From Zhongshania sp. (GTDB lineage Bacteria; Pseudomonadota; Gammaproteobacteria; Pseudomonadales; Spongiibacteraceae), in assembly GCA_018066965.1 (NCBI GenBank), contig JAGPVP010000011.1:1-64000 (forward strand): 64,000 nt of DNA, in the 5' to 3' direction. Below are positions 53,509 to 63,739 of this stretch, in pieces (position 1 is the stretch's first letter; each line of letters begins with the position of its first letter). The notes below the pieces were generated by a model. That model saw only the letters and a list, made by a program, of their open reading frames with translations. It had not been told where the DNA came from and searched no databases. Made by a program: the position numbers and the translations under genes.

Positions 53509-53668
53509 GAGTTTGCTTTCAAGCTTAGTGTTTTACGTTTGCTATTAAGCTCTCTATGAAAGTTATTCTTTTTTATATGGTTCGCAATGATTGGACCAGC
53601 TCGACGGGAGATACATGGAAGCCGCTTTTAAGTTTAGCGTCTCCCATCTCCCATCAAGCCTTCTGCAG
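53464..53668. repeat. Inverted-repeat element, same family as 2029-2283 and 26431-26492, in the glpD-like/bamD convergent gap
   Basis: Left GGGAGATGCTGGACGGGAGATGGGAGGCGC, right AGCGTCTCCCATCTCCCATCAAGCCTTCTGCAGC; the right arm resembles 2226-2259. Confidence 0.7.
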
Positions 53669-53669
53669 C

Positions 53670-54536
53670 TTAATCGTCTTCGCGGTTATCAAACTTCGGT
53701 GGCTCGTAACGGTCAAGCAAACCAAAGGTCGCCTTGTTTACGAAAGAACCTTCCTGATCGACGCCGACTTGACTGATAAAGTTACCGTTCTTATCCAGTG
53801 ATGGATGATCTGGGTAGTTTTTACGCAGAACAGTCAGCGACTGTTCGGCCACGTCGTCCATACCCAACAGCAGGTAGGCTTGCACCATGACTGCCAATGC
53901 GTCTGGGGTTGCGGGTGTTTGCGGTAGGTTCTCAATTACGTAGCGACCACGGTTAGCGGCGGCCAAATAGGCTTTGCGCTTAAAGTAGTAATTGGCCACG
54001 TTAATTTCGTAGCGAGCCAGACGGTTACGTAATTGAATCATCCGCGCTTTGGCGTCGTCTGAGTATTCGCTGTCTGGGAAGCGTTGCAGCAATTGACGGA
54101 AATCGTCAAATGACTGAATAGTCGAGCCTGGGTCGCGCTGGGTCATATCGGTGGGAATAAAGCGCTCTAAGAAACCTTCACCATCGGTATAGTTTGCCAG
54201 GCCGCGCATATAGTAGGCGTAATCGACTTTTGGGTGCTGTGGGTGCAGGCGAATGAATCGATCTGCTGCAGCCACAGCCGCTTCATTATCACCGCGCCGA
54301 TAATGGGCGTAAATGATTTCAAGCTGTGCTTGTTCAGCGTAAGGCCCAAACGGATAGCGACTTTCCAGTAGCTGTAAATTGTCGACAGCCAATGCAAAGT
54401 TCTTGCTTTTCAGGTAGCCTTGCGCGGTTTCGTAGATTTCCCGCTCAGACAAATCTGGGCGATCTGGATCGCCAGCGCAAGCGGCAACCAAAATTGTGAT
54501 AAACAGTAGTGCAAAGACCTTAACGACAGCTTTCAT
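53670..54536 (-). CDS. bamD: Outer membrane assembly lipoprotein BamD
   Basis: Lipobox [60 protein letters not shown] at 54536. Confidence 0.95.
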   Translation of the reverse strand: MKAVVKVFALLFITILVAACAGDPDRPDLSEREIYETAQGYLKSKNFALAVDNLQLLESRYPFGPYAEQAQLEIIYAHYRRGDNEAAVAAADRFIRLHPQHPKVDYAYYMRGLANYTDGEGFLERFIPTDMTQRDPGSTIQSFDDFRQLLQRFPDSEYSDDAKARMIQLRNRLARYEINVANYYFKRKAYLAAANRGRYVIENLPQTPATPDALAVMVQAYLLLGMDDVAEQSLTVLRKNYPDHPSLDKNGNFISQVGVDQEGSFVNKATFGLLDRYEPPKFDNREDD

Positions 54537-54633
54537 GTAATTTTTCCAAATAGCGGAATATCCCCAACGACCCCTTGCCATAGCGAGGGCCTGCTATTTA
54601 AACACAGCCGGATGATGGTATAAAGAATCACAT

Positions 54634-55590
54634 ATGACCGAGATTATTGATCGACAGGAAATTGTCCCCGACGCTAACAATGGCGAGCGTTTCGACCAAG
54701 TGGCGGCGCAGTTGTTCCCGGAGTATTCCCGCTCTCGCTTACAAACTTGGATAAAAAGCGGCGAACTCACGGTGGATGGCCAAATTAGACGCACCCGCGA
54801 CAAGGTGTTGGACGGTGAAATGCTGCACTTGAAGGCCGAATTGCAGGTTGAGGTGCGCTCGGTGGCGGAGCCCATCGACTTAGATATTGTGTACGAAGAT
54901 GACTATGTCATGGTCATTAATAAGCCCGCGGGGCTGGTCGTGCATCCGGGTGCGGGTAATCCCGACGGGACCTTGCTGAATGCCTTGCTCAATCATTTTC
55001 CTGAAATTGATAAAGTCCCGCGTGCAGGTATTGTTCACCGCTTAGACCGCGACACCACGGGTTTGATGATTGTTGCTAAAACTTTAGAAGCCCACACCAG
55101 CTTGGTTTCGCAGCTGCAGTCTAGGGAAGTGCACCGCGAATACGATGCCGTGGTGTTTGGCACCATGACCGGTGGTGGCACGGTGGATGAGCCCATGGGG
55201 CGTCATCCGCGTCAGCGCACTAAGATGGCGGTGTCGCAGATTGGCGGCAAAGAAGCGGTGACACATTATCGAGTGACGCGCCGTTTTCTCACTCACACCC
55301 ATATTCGCTGCTTCCTAGAAACGGGTCGCACCCATCAAATTCGGGTGCATATGGCGCATATAAAGTACCCCTTATTGGGTGATCCGCTCTACGCTGGGCG
55401 TCCGCGTCTACCTAAAGGTGCCACAGATCTGCTGATAACGACTTTACGTGGTTTTGGCCGTCAGGCTTTGCATGCGCGCAAGTTGGAGCTAGAGCACCCG
55501 ATCACGGGCGATACCATGTCATGGGAAGTGCCGCTACCGGATGATATGAAGGCCTTGTTGGCGGTATTGTCGACGGAAGATGTTCGCTAG
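54634..55590 (+). CDS. rluD: 23S rRNA pseudouridine synthase RluD
   Basis: S4 domain SRSRLQTWIKSGELTVDG; AGIVHRLDRDTTGLMIVAKT. Confidence 0.95.
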   Translation: MTEIIDRQEIVPDANNGERFDQVAAQLFPEYSRSRLQTWIKSGELTVDGQIRRTRDKVLDGEMLHLKAELQVEVRSVAEPIDLDIVYEDDYVMVINKPAGLVVHPGAGNPDGTLLNALLNHFPEIDKVPRAGIVHRLDRDTTGLMIVAKTLEAHTSLVSQLQSREVHREYDAVVFGTMTGGGTVDEPMGRHPRQRTKMAVSQIGGKEAVTHYRVTRRFLTHTHIRCFLETGRTHQIRVHMAHIKYPLLGDPLYAGRPRLPKGATDLLITTLRGFGRQALHARKLELEHPITGDTMSWEVPLPDDMKALLAVLSTEDVR

Positions 55591-55658
55591 ATCTCTATTA
55601 TCTTGTCCCCCGATACTCTGCTTCTGGGTGGGGTAACATTTTTGTGCGGTGGTGATTC

Positions 55659-56435
55659 ATGGCAGTTGATTCACTCATAGTGCCGGATTGGCCGGCGCCC
55701 GCGAATGTCGTGGCGCTAGCTACTACCCGACTTGGTGTGGCTGGTTTTGCTGGTGCCAGCGTAGCGCCGTATTCCCACTTTAACCTCGGCGATCATGTAG
55801 ATGATGATCGCGCCAGTGTTGATCAAAACCGTGATGCCTTAATTTCGGCGTGCGATGGCTTAAATTCTATTGCGTGGTTGCAGCAGGTTCACGGTGTTGA
55901 GGTCTGCGATGCGTCTAATGCGGTTTCTGCACCACTGCGGGCAGATGCAAGTATTAGTCATGTAAAAGGTCTTGCCAGTGCGGTATTAACGGCCGACTGC
56001 CTTTCGGTATTGTTTTGTCGAACAGACGGCAGCGCAGTTGCTGCCGCTCACGCTGGTTGGCGGGGCTTGTGTGCAGGCGTACTTGCAAACACGGTGAAGG
56101 CATTTAATTGTCGCCCCCAGGAATTGATGGCGTGGTTTGGTCCTGCTATTTCTTCCGCTCATTTTGAGGTCGGGCCAGAGGTGTATCAGGCTTTTGTAAG
56201 CGGTTTTGCCGGTGTGACTAAAGCCCAAACTGATGATGCGTTTAGGCCGTCTTCCGATAAGCGGGGACATTTTTATGCTGATCTTAATGCTTTAGCTCGG
56301 TCTCAGCTTCAGAATTTAGGATTAGCATGGATTGGCGGTGGCGATATGTGTACTTATGCCGATGTGAATCGTTTTTATTCCTTTCGTCGCGACGGTCAAA
56401 CCGGTCGACAAGTTAGCCTTATTTATCGCCGCTAG
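55659..56435 (+). CDS. pgeF: PgeF/YfiH family (laccase-domain) protein
   Basis: ATTRLGVAGFAGASVAPYSHFNLGDHVDDD; LTADCLSVLFC; AAAHAGWRGLCAGVL. Confidence 0.94.
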   Translation: MAVDSLIVPDWPAPANVVALATTRLGVAGFAGASVAPYSHFNLGDHVDDDRASVDQNRDALISACDGLNSIAWLQQVHGVEVCDASNAVSAPLRADASISHVKGLASAVLTADCLSVLFCRTDGSAVAAAHAGWRGLCAGVLANTVKAFNCRPQELMAWFGPAISSAHFEVGPEVYQAFVSGFAGVTKAQTDDAFRPSSDKRGHFYADLNALARSQLQNLGLAWIGGGDMCTYADVNRFYSFRRDGQTGRQVSLIYRR

Positions 56436-56468
56436 ACTCTAATAAGAATATCTACTTAGTTTTTCCTG

Positions 56469-56497
56469 CTTGAAATTTTCTTATTCACACCCCATTT
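56469..56497 (+). promoter_or_regulatory. Sigma-32 (heat-shock) promoter of clpB
   Basis: CTTGAAA - 14 bp - CCCCATTT, about 60 bp upstream of clpB. Confidence 0.9.
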
Positions 56498-56558
56498 ATA
56501 GTTCAGGGAAGACGAAGTGTGACTTCGTTATTTCATCTGATTATTTGGGGAAGCTGAC

Positions 56559-59147
56559 ATGCGTGCTGATCGTTTCACTAATTCATTGCAAACCGCGCTC
56601 GCCGATGCGCAATCGCTCGCGCTTGGTAAAGACCATCAATATATCGAAGCGGCACATTTACTGTCTGCTTTGCTAAAACAGCAAGGCGGAAGTACTCGGC
56701 CGCTCTTGGCGCAGTCCGGTGCAAATATGCCGGCCTTGGAACAAAAAATAGCCGCTGAGTTAAATCGTTTGCCAACTGTGCAGGGCGCTGGCGGTGACGT
56801 TCATGTGTCTCAAACTTTGGCGCGGGTATTCAATGTCTGCGATAAGCTTTCTCAGCAACGTCAAGACAGTTACATTTCAAGTGAATTAATTTTATTGGCG
56901 ATGTTAGAGGTAGGTGGTGAAACCGCAAAATTACTCACCGACAACGGCATCGCTAAACAGGCTTTAATTGCCGCTATTGATAAAGTTCGTGGTGGTCAGC
57001 CCGTAAACGATGCCTCGGCTGAAGAGTCTCGCCAAGCCTTAGATAAATACACTATCGACCTTACCGAAAGAGCGGCGTCCGGCAAGCTCGATCCGGTGAT
57101 TGGTCGCGATGATGAGATTCGTCGCACCATTCAAGTTTTACAGCGTAGAACGAAAAACAATCCGGTATTAATCGGCGAGCCGGGCGTGGGTAAAACCGCC
57201 ATTGTTGAAGGTTTGGCGCAGCGAATAGTCAACGGCGAAGTGCCCGAAGGTTTGAAGGGTAAGCGGGTGTTGTCTTTGGATTTGGCTGCCTTATTAGCGG
57301 GCGCCAAATTTCGTGGTGATTTTGAAGAGCGTTTGAAGTCGGTATTGAATGAACTGGGTAAAGAAGAAGGCCGAGTTATATTATTTATCGACGAATTACA
57401 TACCATGGTTGGCGCGGGTAAGGCTGAAGGCGCCATGGACGCAGGCAATATGTTAAAGCCCGCCTTGGCGCGTGGTGAATTGCATTGCGTTGGCGCGACC
57501 ACTCTAAATGAATATCGCCAGTCTATTGAAAAAGACGCGGCGCTAGAGCGTCGTTTTCAAAAGGTCTTGGTGGAAGAGCCATCAGAAGAAGACACCATTG
57601 CCATTTTGCGCGGTTTAAAAGAGCGCTACGAAGTGCATCACAGTGTCGATATCACTGATTCGGCCATTATTGCGGCGACTAAGTTATCGCAGCGTTACAT
57701 CACTGATAGGCAGTTGCCGGATAAAGCGATTGATTTGATAGACGAAGCGGCGAGCCGCATTCGCATGGAGATCGATTCAAAACCGGAGGTAATGGATAAG
57801 CTTGAGCGCCGTCTGATTCAATTAAAAATTCAGCGTGAAGCGGTGAAGAAAGAGGATGACGATGCGGCGCGTAAGCAATTAGAAAAATTAAATATCGATA
57901 TTGAAAAAGTCGGTAAAGAGTTCGCCGACTTAGAAGAGATTTGGAAAGGCGAAAAAGCGGCTTTGCAGGGTTCTGCGCAAATTAAAGTTGATCTCGAAAA
58001 AGCCAAATTAGATATGGACAGTGCCCGCCGCGCGGGTGATTTAACCCGTATGTCAGAGCTGCAGTACGGGGTTATTCCTGATCTTGAGAAAAAGCTTGTC
58101 GATGCCGACTCCGTGGATCACGGTGAAATGCAGCTGTTACGCAATAAAGTTACCGAAGAAGAAGTCGCCGAAGTGGTGTCGCGTTGGACCGGTATTCCCA
58201 TCAGCAAAATGCTAGAGGGCGAGCGCGATAAATTACTGCGCATGGAAGATGAGCTTCATCGTCGTGTGGTTGGTCAAAGTGAAGCGGTGGATGCGGTGTC
58301 GAATGCGGTACGGCGTTCCCGTGCCGGTTTGAGTGACCCAAATCGCCCCAATGGTTCTTTCCTGTTTTTAGGGCCAACCGGCGTTGGTAAAACGGAGTTG
58401 TGTAAAGCGTTGGCCATGTTCCTTTATGACAGCGAAGACGCCATGGTGCGTATCGATATGTCGGAGTTTATGGAGAAGCACTCCGTTGCACGCTTGATTG
58501 GCGCACCTCCGGGCTATGTCGGCTATGAAGAGGGCGGTTACTTGACGGAAGCCGTGCGTCGTAGACCCTATTCTCTGTTGCTGTTAGATGAGGTCGAAAA
58601 AGCGCATCCCGATGTGTTTAATATTTTATTGCAGGTATTGGATGATGGCCGCCTAACCGATGGTCAGGGTAGAACAGTCGATTTTAGAAATACCGTGATC
58701 GTGATGACATCGAATCTCGGTTCAGATGTCATTCAAGACATGACAATGGCTGGCAGCGAATATCCGAAAATTCGCGATGCAGTGTTGAATGTGGTGTCGG
58801 GGCATTTCCGACCTGAGTTTATTAACCGTGTAGACGAATTAGTGGTCTTCGAGCCGCTGGACAGAGAACAAGTTAGGGCCATTGCCGGTATTCAAATAGC
58901 TATTCTCAATGGCCGTTTAGCGGAGCGCGAGCTGCGTTTGGAAATTAGTGATGAGGCAATGGCGCGCTTGGCCGATGTCGGTTTCGACCCAGTGTACGGT
59001 GCGCGGCCGTTGAAGCGAGCAATACAGCAGCGTTTTGAAAATCCCTTGGCGCAGCGGCTTCTTAAGGGCGAATTTAGTCCGGGGCAGGTGATAAAAGCGA
59101 CCGTTGATGGCGATGATATTGTCTTCGGTGTAGCGCGCTTGCAATAG
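56559..59147 (+). CDS. clpB: ATP-dependent disaggregase ClpB
   Basis: [70 protein letters not shown]. Confidence 0.98.
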   Translation: MRADRFTNSLQTALADAQSLALGKDHQYIEAAHLLSALLKQQGGSTRPLLAQSGANMPALEQKIAAELNRLPTVQGAGGDVHVSQTLARVFNVCDKLSQQRQDSYISSELILLAMLEVGGETAKLLTDNGIAKQALIAAIDKVRGGQPVNDASAEESRQALDKYTIDLTERAASGKLDPVIGRDDEIRRTIQVLQRRTKNNPVLIGEPGVGKTAIVEGLAQRIVNGEVPEGLKGKRVLSLDLAALLAGAKFRGDFEERLKSVLNELGKEEGRVILFIDELHTMVGAGKAEGAMDAGNMLKPALARGELHCVGATTLNEYRQSIEKDAALERRFQKVLVEEPSEEDTIAILRGLKERYEVHHSVDITDSAIIAATKLSQRYITDRQLPDKAIDLIDEAASRIRMEIDSKPEVMDKLERRLIQLKIQREAVKKEDDDAARKQLEKLNIDIEKVGKEFADLEEIWKGEKAALQGSAQIKVDLEKAKLDMDSARRAGDLTRMSELQYGVIPDLEKKLVDADSVDHGEMQLLRNKVTEEEVAEVVSRWTGIPISKMLEGERDKLLRMEDELHRRVVGQSEAVDAVSNAVRRSRAGLSDPNRPNGSFLFLGPTGVGKTELCKALAMFLYDSEDAMVRIDMSEFMEKHSVARLIGAPPGYVGYEEGGYLTEAVRRRPYSLLLLDEVEKAHPDVFNILLQVLDDGRLTDGQGRTVDFRNTVIVMTSNLGSDVIQDMTMAGSEYPKIRDAVLNVVSGHFRPEFINRVDELVVFEPLDREQVRAIAGIQIAILNGRLAERELRLEISDEAMARLADVGFDPVYGARPLKRAIQQRFENPLAQRLLKGEFSPGQVIKATVDGDDIVFGVARLQ

Positions 59148-59259
59148 TGATTCTTATGACTTGAGCGCTAAGCTCGTGTAGATATTTTTATTTTAGTGAT
59201 CTGTGTTGAGTGGGGCCGCGTACAAACTGCGGACAATCCATAATAACCGAGGTGCTAAG

Positions 59260-60843
59260 ATGAAATTATCTACACGGGGGCAGGTGTTTGCGCTGTCATT
59301 ACTCAGTGCAAGCGTCATAAGTCAATTTGCACTTGCGTCTAGCCATCGGGAGGCACCGTTTATTGCCGGTTCGCCCAAGGTAGATGGTACAGATTTCTAC
59401 ATGTTCCGGAGCTATGAAGCTGGTCGCGGTAATTTTGTTACCTTGATTGCAAACTATCAGCCGCTGCAAGATGCTTACGGCGGGCCAAACTACTTCACCA
59501 TGGACCCAACCGCGCTATACGAAATTCACGTCGACAATGACGGTGACGCTGTTGAAGATTTAACTTTCCAATTTAGATTTAACAACGCCTATGGCCAAGC
59601 CAATGCATCGGGTTTAATTCGCGATGGTGGTATAGACACTGGCGCTGGCAGCGATGCGCAAGTGCCTTTGGCGGCGGTTGCGCCAGCGAGTGCTGTCGGT
59701 GGTCAAACCGGCTTGCTTAATGTCGTTGAAACGTATTCGGTTAATGTCGTAACAGGCGATCGCCGTACCGGTACTAGCACTGCAGTGAGCGAAGCTGGTG
59801 GCAGCAATGTTACTTTTACCAAGCCTGTTGATAATATCGGCGCGCTGACGATTCCTGACTACGAAACTTACGCCAACCAGTATATTTACGACGTCGCGGT
59901 GCCAGGTTGTTCTACCCCAGGTCGTTTGTTTGTAGGACAGCGCCGTGAAGGCTTTGTGGTGAATTTGGGTGAAATATTCGACCAAGTAAACCTTAATCCA
60001 CTGGGCGCACGTGATTCTCGCAGCAATACCATTGATGACAAAAACGTGACCTCACTGGCCTTGGAAATACCGTCAAGCTGCTTAACCAGCGGTGACGACA
60101 CGGTGATTGGTGCATGGACTACGGCAAGTAAACGTCAGGGTCGTGTGCTTAATCCATCGCCGACTGGTCCTACCGATACAGATTCCGGCAAAGGTCCTTC
60201 TGTAGAGCTTGGCGCGTGGACACAAGTCTCTCGTTTGGGTAGCCCGCTAGTCAATGAAGTGGTTATTGGTATCACCGACAAAGACAAATTTAATGCGAGC
60301 GAGCCAAAAGACGATGTGGCAAATTTCGGTGCCTATGTGTTGTACCCAACACTACCAGTACTGATTGACGTGTTGTTTCCTGGGGCTACCACCGTGCCGG
60401 CAACGCCGAGAAATGACTTATTGGCCGCTTTTGTGACGGGTGTAACGACTGGCCCGACTGATACGCCAGCAAACTTCAAGTTTACTGCGCCTGCAAACCT
60501 GACTACACCGGGTGAAATGCTGCGGATGAATGTGGCCATTGCGCCGGTAGTACCTGGTGCTGCGGGTTACAGTGACCTTGGTTTCTTGGGTTGTGATTTA
60601 GCAGGTTTCCCTAACGGTCGCCGTGTTACCGACGATGTGGTGGATATCGCGCTTACGGTTGCTGAAGGTGCGCTATTGGGTCTCAATGGTTTGCAAACCT
60701 GTGATCTTAGTGGTGCATCGCCGGCTATCGCTAACCCTGGTGGGGTAGTGAATGACGGCGCTTTACCGTCAACAGCTGATTACTTAACGGTGTTCCCTTA
60801 CTTGAACACGCCGATTCCTGGCGTAGCAACGGCGAATAGATAA
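59260..60843 (+). CDS. DUF4331 domain exported protein
   Basis: Signal peptide; ASSHREAPFIAGSPKVDGTDFYMFRSYEAGR; ATG at 59260. Confidence 0.88.
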   Translation: MKLSTRGQVFALSLLSASVISQFALASSHREAPFIAGSPKVDGTDFYMFRSYEAGRGNFVTLIANYQPLQDAYGGPNYFTMDPTALYEIHVDNDGDAVEDLTFQFRFNNAYGQANASGLIRDGGIDTGAGSDAQVPLAAVAPASAVGGQTGLLNVVETYSVNVVTGDRRTGTSTAVSEAGGSNVTFTKPVDNIGALTIPDYETYANQYIYDVAVPGCSTPGRLFVGQRREGFVVNLGEIFDQVNLNPLGARDSRSNTIDDKNVTSLALEIPSSCLTSGDDTVIGAWTTASKRQGRVLNPSPTGPTDTDSGKGPSVELGAWTQVSRLGSPLVNEVVIGITDKDKFNASEPKDDVANFGAYVLYPTLPVLIDVLFPGATTVPATPRNDLLAAFVTGVTTGPTDTPANFKFTAPANLTTPGEMLRMNVAIAPVVPGAAGYSDLGFLGCDLAGFPNGRRVTDDVVDIALTVAEGALLGLNGLQTCDLSGASPAIANPGGVVNDGALPSTADYLTVFPYLNTPIPGVATANR

Positions 60844-60853
60844 GGAGGCGTTT

Positions 60854-61084
60854 ATGAATACCATCATTAAATGCAGCCTGTTTATCTGTTTGGGGCTTGG
60901 CTTATCGGCGTGTAATAACGACGACGGTAAGTACGATGGTCGAGCAGGTGGCGGTGATTCGTCAATCAGTGCGAATCAGCTGCTCACCTCGGTAATTATG
61001 CAAGACGCAAATGCCGAGCCGATATCAGTGAATGATAAAAATATTACCGACAGTTCTGACCCTATTGATGTCGACAGTCTGTAA
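60854..61084 (+). CDS. Small lipoprotein of unknown function (76 aa)
   Basis: Lipobox LSACNN; RBS AAGGAGG upstream of ATG; immediately downstream of the DUF4331 gene. Confidence 0.75.
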   Translation: MNTIIKCSLFICLGLGLSACNNDDGKYDGRAGGGDSSISANQLLTSVIMQDANAEPISVNDKNITDSSDPIDVDSL

Positions 61085-62195
61085 TTTACCGGAAAAAATA
61101 GCGCGGCGATGTGTTCATCGCCGCGCTATTTTTTTAAGCGTACTATTCGCATTAAGCTCTGCAACTTTTTGCAGTAGTTTGTGGGCAGCGTCTCTCGACG
61201 GGCCGCAAATAAGCCAGCCCAGTGATAACGACGCCATTGTTTATCGTATTACTTCCTCATCTGCGGCTATAAATTCGGCGACCAATGGCACTCCTCAGCA
61301 GCATCTAGATGCAGCAAAGCAGGCCTTAATCTCATTTAGAAATACCGCTAATCCTCGTGATTTAGGTGATGCCGAACGCGAACTGGCGGCACTTACTGAT
61401 GATCAACGTAACACTGATTTTTATTTTTACCGTGCCTCACTCAGGCAGAGCCTGCATTTATTTGATGAGGCATTAGATGATCTCGACACGATTTCTGTCA
61501 TGCAGGGAGACAATCTTGAATCCCTGATGATGCGTTTCACCATTTCTTTTGTGACCGGCAAATACCAAGCCGCTGAGCAGGCTTGTGAGGCGCTTAAGCA
61601 TCGTGACAACAATCTTTATGCGGCCAGTTGCGCGCAGCAGCTACAAGCCGCGACTGGCGACCCGAGTACAGCATATCGAGATCTTAAACATGCGATGGCC
61701 GAATTTGGCGTGTTAAGTGACCGGCGGGCATTAATTTGGGCAAGTGGAACCTTGGCCGATATCGCCGAGCGCGCGGGTCGCGATGACACGCTTACGTTAT
61801 GGCAGCTTGCCTTGCAGCTTAACCGCGATGATTTGTATACCCGTGCGCGCCTTGCTGCGGCGCTGCTAGCGCATGGCGATTATGCGCAGGTGCTGTCTGT
61901 AACAGAAGATTATATGGCGGTGGATGCCTTGGCGGTGAGTCGTGCTATTGCACAAAAGCAATTGGGCGACGGTGATGCATTAATAACAACACTGCGAGAG
62001 CGTTTTGACGAAGCGCGTTGGCGTGGCGAAATTTTGCACAAGCGCGCCTACGCGCAATTTTTATTAGATATTGAGCAGCAGCCAGCGGCGGCCTTGGCGA
62101 TGGCAGAAATGAACTGGACGCATCAGCGCGAGTGGCCAGACGTCATTATTTTAGCGCGGGCACGCGATGCAATGAATAATAAGGTGACGCCGTAA
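61068..62195 (+). CDS. Exported TPR-like repeat protein
   Basis: Signal peptide RRAIFLSVLFALSSATFCSSLWAA; helical repeats RDLGDAERELAALTDDQRNTDFYFYRASLRQSLHLFDEALDDLDTI; no in-frame ATG after 61068 before the signal peptide. Confidence 0.75.
   Translation: MSTVCNLPEKIARRCVHRRAIFLSVLFALSSATFCSSLWAASLDGPQISQPSDNDAIVYRITSSSAAINSATNGTPQQHLDAAKQALISFRNTANPRDLGDAERELAALTDDQRNTDFYFYRASLRQSLHLFDEALDDLDTISVMQGDNLESLMMRFTISFVTGKYQAAEQACEALKHRDNNLYAASCAQQLQAATGDPSTAYRDLKHAMAEFGVLSDRRALIWASGTLADIAERAGRDDTLTLWQLALQLNRDDLYTRARLAAALLAHGDYAQVLSVTEDYMAVDALAVSRAIAQKQLGDGDALITTLRERFDEARWRGEILHKRAYAQFLLDIEQQPAAALAMAEMNWTHQREWPDVIILARARDAMNNKVTP
61093..61135 (+). terminator. 19-bp perfect stem, TGTT loop, T-tract; terminator/attenuator-like hairpin overlapping the TPR CDS start
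   Basis: AAAAAATAGCGCGGCGATG-TGTT-CATCGCCGCGCTATTTTTTT. Confidence 0.9.
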
Positions 62196-63283
62196 TGCCT
62201 CGGCTATTGTTGATATTAATATTGGCGCTGGTATCGACAGTGTTTTCCCGAACGGTCTTGGCGCATAAGGCCAGCGATAGCTTTATGTACATCAGCGCTG
62301 AGCAAATACGCCTAGATATTGCCGTGCAAGACATGGTGCGCATTCAGGCTTTGGATTTAAATAAGGATTCGGCGGTGAGTTGGGGAGAACTGCGCGCCAC
62401 TGAGCCGGCATTCTCGCAACTGCTTGCGCAGCGTATCGCGCTGAGCCACGGCAATGAATCCTGCCCGTTGGGTATTAAACTAAGTGGCATTAGCGAGCAT
62501 AGCGACGGCCCTTATGCGGTGTGGTCACTCACATCAAGATGTCTGTCCGAAGCGGCGGTAAGACTCGATTATTCGCTGCTATTCGATATCGACCCCCTGC
62601 ACCGGGTATTACTAGTCAGTGATTTAAGCGGCGAAAAGCAGTTAAGCGTCCTGTCGCCATCGAGTCGCTCGGTGGTCTTAGGCGAGCAGATTTCGGCGCT
62701 AAGTACCGCCGGTGTATTTTTATGGCAGGGCGTGGTGCATTTGTTGGTTGGTTACGACCACATGCTGTTTTTATTGGCCTTGCTGCTGCCTGCTACCCGC
62801 CGAAAAGGCAGCGGTGCTCAAGCACAAACTTTGCGGCAGGTATTCACCGATGTGGCCTTGGTGATCACCATGTTTACCTTGGCGCACAGCTTCACTTTAG
62901 TGGCCGCCAGTTTGGGTTGGTTTAGTCTGCCGTCGCAGCCAGTGGAAATTGCCATCGCCTTGTCTATTAGTTTGGCCGCAGCCATGGCGCTAATGGACGT
63001 GAACGTGCGTTTTCAGCGGGGCTTGGCGATGGGGGTAGGTTTAATTCACGGCTTTGGTTTTGCGGGAGTGTTGTCAGATTTGTTGGCAGCTAGCCCACTA
63101 AAATTACTGGCGCTGGGCAGTTTTAATGTTGGTATTGAACTGGCTCAATTGGCCTTGGTGATTTTGGTTTTACCGCTGCTATACCGTGTCAGCTTCCATG
63201 CGGTGTATCAGCGCCTAGTATTTCCGCTGGGTGGGGTGTTGTTGATCGCCAGCGGGCTTTACATGGCTTTGCAGCGTATTTAA
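62195..63283 (+). CDS. HupE/UreJ family membrane protein
   Basis: GVVHLLVGYDHMLFLLALLLPA; VNVRFQRGLAMGVGLIHGFGFAGVLSDL; ALGSFNVGIELAQLALV. Confidence 0.87.
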   Translation: MPRLLLILILALVSTVFSRTVLAHKASDSFMYISAEQIRLDIAVQDMVRIQALDLNKDSAVSWGELRATEPAFSQLLAQRIALSHGNESCPLGIKLSGISEHSDGPYAVWSLTSRCLSEAAVRLDYSLLFDIDPLHRVLLVSDLSGEKQLSVLSPSSRSVVLGEQISALSTAGVFLWQGVVHLLVGYDHMLFLLALLLPATRRKGSGAQAQTLRQVFTDVALVITMFTLAHSFTLVAASLGWFSLPSQPVEIAIALSISLAAAMALMDVNVRFQRGLAMGVGLIHGFGFAGVLSDLLAASPLKLLALGSFNVGIELAQLALVILVLPLLYRVSFHAVYQRLVFPLGGVLLIASGLYMALQRI

Positions 63284-63289
63284 AGTGAA

Positions 63290-63739
63290 TTAATTGCAGT
63301 GCAGTTTGATAACTTGCTGCGCGCGATTTTCCTGCTGCTTAATTTCTTCTGCGTTCAACATGCGGCTGCTGCCGTCTGGGTTAGTGATGCGGATTCTCGC
63401 GCCATTGGCTTGCAGTGACTGCATATTTGCGTTGGCTTTCGCACACAAGGCTGGGTCTTTGGGGGGCAGAATCTCTATTTTCTCTGGCGTGATTTCGCTG
63501 CTGTCGGTGTCTTGCTCGTCGTTTGTGTCGGCAAACATCCCATTGCCGTCGCTGTGGGTCGTGGCGCCGCTCCGTGTTTCTACAAAATCGTACTGGCGTC
63601 CCTTGGGTGGCTGCTGGGTAAAGTGTTGTTTGCCCTCGTTGTCGGCCCAGCGGTAATAGCCTGTTTTATCTGCATTGGCACCTAGGCTGCAAACTAAAAA
63701 TCCAGCGCAAAGCGCAATTGTGAGGGCAGTATTTTTCAT
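63290..63739 (-). CDS. DUF4124 domain exported protein
   Basis: Signal peptide; GYYRWADNEGKQHFTQQPPKGRQYDFVETRSG. Confidence 0.85.
   Translation of the reverse strand: MKNTALTIALCAGFLVCSLGANADKTGYYRWADNEGKQHFTQQPPKGRQYDFVETRSGATTHSDGNGMFADTNDEQDTDSSEITPEKIEILPPKDPALCAKANANMQSLQANGARIRITNPDGSSRMLNAEEIKQQENRAQQVIKLHCN

Noticed and set aside
53556-53801. Small plus-strand ORFs (81 and 61 aa) between the glpD-like gene and bamD
   Set aside because: They cover the repeat element and the antisense bamD 3' end; no coding evidence.
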